64,000 nucleotides of DNA from an uncultured Bacteroidia bacterium (GTDB lineage: Bacteria; Bacteroidota; Bacteroidia; Bacteroidales; Prolixibacteraceae): NCBI GenBank assembly GCA_903923905.1, contig CAIXZH010000093.1, positions 1-64,000 of the forward strand. Reading direction: 5' to 3'. The translations under genes and the position numbers were made by a program. Each line of letters opens with the position of its first letter. The first letter of the stretch is position 1. The notes below the pieces were generated by a model. That model was not told where the DNA came from, ran no database searches, and saw nothing but the letters and a program-made list of their open reading frames with translations. Of the stretch, positions 62,295 to 64,000 are shown piece after piece.

Positions 62295-63482
62295 TTAGGC
62301 CTGGCCGTGATACCGGATCGCCAACAAGGTAATATCATCAGATTGTGGTACTCCTGCTGAAAAATCTGAGACAGACTGATTAGATTTTTTGATGATCTCT
62401 TCGATCGGAGTTGAGCTATGAGCCTCCAGAAAGGTGACCAAACGGTTATCACCGTAAAGCTCCTCCCTCGTATTAAAGGCCTCAGTGACGCCATCTGTAA
62501 AAAGAAACAGCAGATCTCCCGGGTTCAATTGAATTTTTTTGGAACCATAACTGAAATCGTCCATGCAACCAAGGATAGTGCCACCGGTCATTTCAACCTT
62601 TTGGACAAAGTTATTTGAAAGGATATATGGTGGATTATGTCCTGCATTAACATATTCAACCTCGCCATTGGCGGTATTAAGAATGCCATAGAAAACAGTG
62701 ACAAACATGCATGAAACACTTTCACTGCAAAGTAACCTGTTCACATAGTTCATGCACTCTTCGGTAGAAACACCCTTAATCCCTGTTGCCCTGATCAGGG
62801 TGCGACTCACCGCCATAAAGATAGCTGCAGTAACCCCTTTGCCTGATACATCACCGATTACAAAACCCAGCCTTTCATGATCAATCATGAAAAAATCGAA
62901 GAAATCGCCCCCAACCTCTTTGGCTGCAATCATTGAAGCATAAATTGAGAACTCTGTACGGCCAGGGAAAGGTGGAAAAGTTTTCGGAAGAATAGCCAAT
63001 TGGATTTCCCGGGCAGTTTGGAGATCCTGCTGAATAGAAATCAACTGGTCATGCTCCAGCAAACTTTTCCATATCGAGGAGATCTCCTCGATTGTTTTAT
63101 TGATGGTGATCTCCAGATCATCAAAGCTGATCGGTTTTGTGAGAAAGTCAAAAGCCCCGCGGTTCATGGCTGTCCTGATATTTTCCATATCGCCATAAGC
63201 TGAAACAATGACCGTTTTGAGGCCAGGGTTTTTAAGCTCTTTCAATTTCGTAAGCAAGGTCAAACCATCCATTTCAGGCATGTTAATATCTGACAGAATT
63301 AGTCTTATTTCCGGTTGTTCAATCAGTTTCGCAAGTGCTTCCAGTCCATTATGGGCAAACTCAAAGTCGTATACTCCTTCCCTGATCTGTCGTCTGAATT
63401 TTTGACGGATCAGTTGCTCCAGGTCGACCTCGTCATCCACAACCATGATCTTCATCTTCAACTCTTCATCCATCTTTGACAT
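62295..63482 (-). CDS. Response regulator with PP2C (SpoIIE/RsbU-type) phosphatase output
   Basis: A 395-residue paralogue of the 42876-44054 protein. Receiver domain with acid pocket DDE and Asp65 in LILSDINMPEMDG, Lys in TKPISFDDLEI; a coiled-coil linker; PP2C phosphatase with VGGDFFDFF, GDVSGKG and DDITLLA. The linker and receiver share long near-identical stretches with the paralogue (DMENIRTAMNRGAFDF). It is the first gene of the signalling block in transcription order and starts 234 nt after the preceding partial gene. Its input may be any of the kinases downstream, and its target a phospho-STAS protein. Confidence 0.87.
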   Translation of the reverse strand: MSKMDEELKMKIMVVDDEVDLEQLIRQKFRRQIREGVYDFEFAHNGLEALAKLIEQPEIRLILSDINMPEMDGLTLLTKLKELKNPGLKTVIVSAYGDMENIRTAMNRGAFDFLTKPISFDDLEITINKTIEEISSIWKSLLEHDQLISIQQDLQTAREIQLAILPKTFPPFPGRTEFSIYASMIAAKEVGGDFFDFFMIDHERLGFVIGDVSGKGVTAAIFMAVSRTLIRATGIKGVSTEECMNYVNRLLCSESVSCMFVTVFYGILNTANGEVEYVNAGHNPPYILSNNFVQKVEMTGGTILGCMDDFSYGSKKIQLNPGDLLFLFTDGVTEAFNTREELYGDNRLVTFLEAHSSTPIEEIIKKSNQSVSDFSAGVPQSDDITLLAIRYHGQA

Positions 63483-63716
63483 AAATTCAAATAATTTGTG
63501 TACTGGTTAGCCATTCCAAAAATTCTCCAGGCCGGCTTCAAGTATTATAAGGTATTCTCAAATATGTCCTTCATCATCTAATCCGTAAAAGCCCCCTTTT
63601 AAAATAACTATACAGGTATTTGAATATCAGGAAGAACCAATCTGACGAGAAAAACAAGACCAACCATGGCCACCCATCCGGGTTCAGAGAAAACGGATAT
63701 TAACAGTTCTGCAAAT

Positions 63717-64000
63717 CTAATTTACGCCTAAACTACCCTGAGACAGAACTACCGCATTAATGATATTGCCCAGGCCAGCTGCTGAGCCAATCATATTATT
63801 CAGACTACTGGTTGAAAAAATCGCAGAAGAGTTGAGGGCCATGCCCGATACCAGACCATTATTATAACCCTGCGAATGAATAAAATCTGTCACAGAGTAA
63901 ATAGGCAGGTTGACATTTAGAGTTTGACTTCCAACAATATAGGAGGCGATGGGAACTATCTGGAGGTTGCCAACCCCTGACATTCCCTGACTACTATATA
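63717..64000 (-). CDS. C-terminal end of an unrecognised protein (partial at window edge)
   Basis: The frame stays open to the end of the window, so only the last 94 or so residues are seen; an internal Met at 63983 is not necessarily the start. The visible part is rich in Ser, Asn, Gly and small hydrophobics (SGMALNSSAIF, GSAAGLGNIINAVVL) with no charged catalytic motif and ends QGSLGVN. Composition suggests an extracellular or fibre-type beta protein, but I do not recognise a family. Confidence 0.5.
   Translation of the reverse strand, partial: YSSQGMSGVGNLQIVPIASYIVGSQTLNVNLPIYSVTDFIHSQGYNNGLVSGMALNSSAIFSTSSLNNMIGSAAGLGNIINAVVLSQGSLGVN

Noticed and set aside
7-64000. tRNA, rRNA, CRISPR array, insertion sequence or phage genes
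   Set aside because: Reading the spacers on both strands showed no cloverleaf-like sequence, repeat-spacer pattern, transposase or phage-type gene.

Overview
The window reads as a Bacteroidota chromosome, probably a carbohydrate-degrading member related to Prolixibacteraceae/Marinilabiliales (inferred from gene content, not from a marker gene). Pointers are AT-leaning coding DNA, lipoproteins and signal peptides on almost every enzyme, a run of polysaccharide-degrading enzymes, giant beta-propeller (Reg_prop/Y_Y_Y) sensor kinases, a TonB-dependent receptor, and one TTG/TAnnTTTG-type promoter. No rRNA, tRNA, CRISPR array, insertion sequence or phage gene was seen.

Region 1 (1-19236, + strand) is a polysaccharide-utilisation enzyme block. 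In order: a surface lipoprotein with IPT/TIG and LamG-like domains, a frameshifted alginate-lyase-family gene, GH97, GH88, a serine beta-lactamase-like/alpha-beta-hydrolase fusion, GH43, GH106, a GH43 remnant, GH127, an unclassified alpha/beta hydrolase and a heparinase II/III-type lyase. The mix points to a rhamnose-, arabinose-, galactose- and uronate-containing glycan such as arabinogalactan or pectin side chains. No SusC/SusD pair is in the window; it may lie upstream.

Region 2 (19471-31490) is metabolic. It holds an exported M19 dipeptidase, a VirJ-like hydrolase and a KimA-like permease on +. On - is a tight five-gene operon: ethanolamine-type permease, glutamine-synthetase-like ligase, iron alcohol dehydrogenase, gamma-Glu amide hydrolase and aldehyde dehydrogenase. 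This set fits a gamma-glutamylation route for an amino alcohol, probably ethanolamine. A thioesterase and a LysE exporter follow on +.

Region 3 (31506-41683) holds a giant sensor histidine kinase, an AlbA_2-domain protein, an acylating aldehyde dehydrogenase broken by one in-frame TAG, a STAS-domain protein and an ABCG-like ABC transporter.

Region 4 (41787-63482, all on -) is a dense block of about 20 kb. In transcription order: REC-PP2C phosphatase, metallopeptidase/propeller/barrel protein, nSTAND-WD40 ATPase, TonB receptor, GNAT-like protein, MFS-HEAT-cNMP-like protein, propeller sensor kinase whose phosphoacceptor His is replaced by Asp, soluble histidine kinase with an intact His, small outer-membrane protein, second REC-PP2C, then a lipoprotein. 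Start/stop overlaps suggest one operon up to 42876. It looks like an envelope-spanning signalling system that could feed a PP2C/STAS partner switch; that reading is inference. The window ends inside an unrecognised gene on -.
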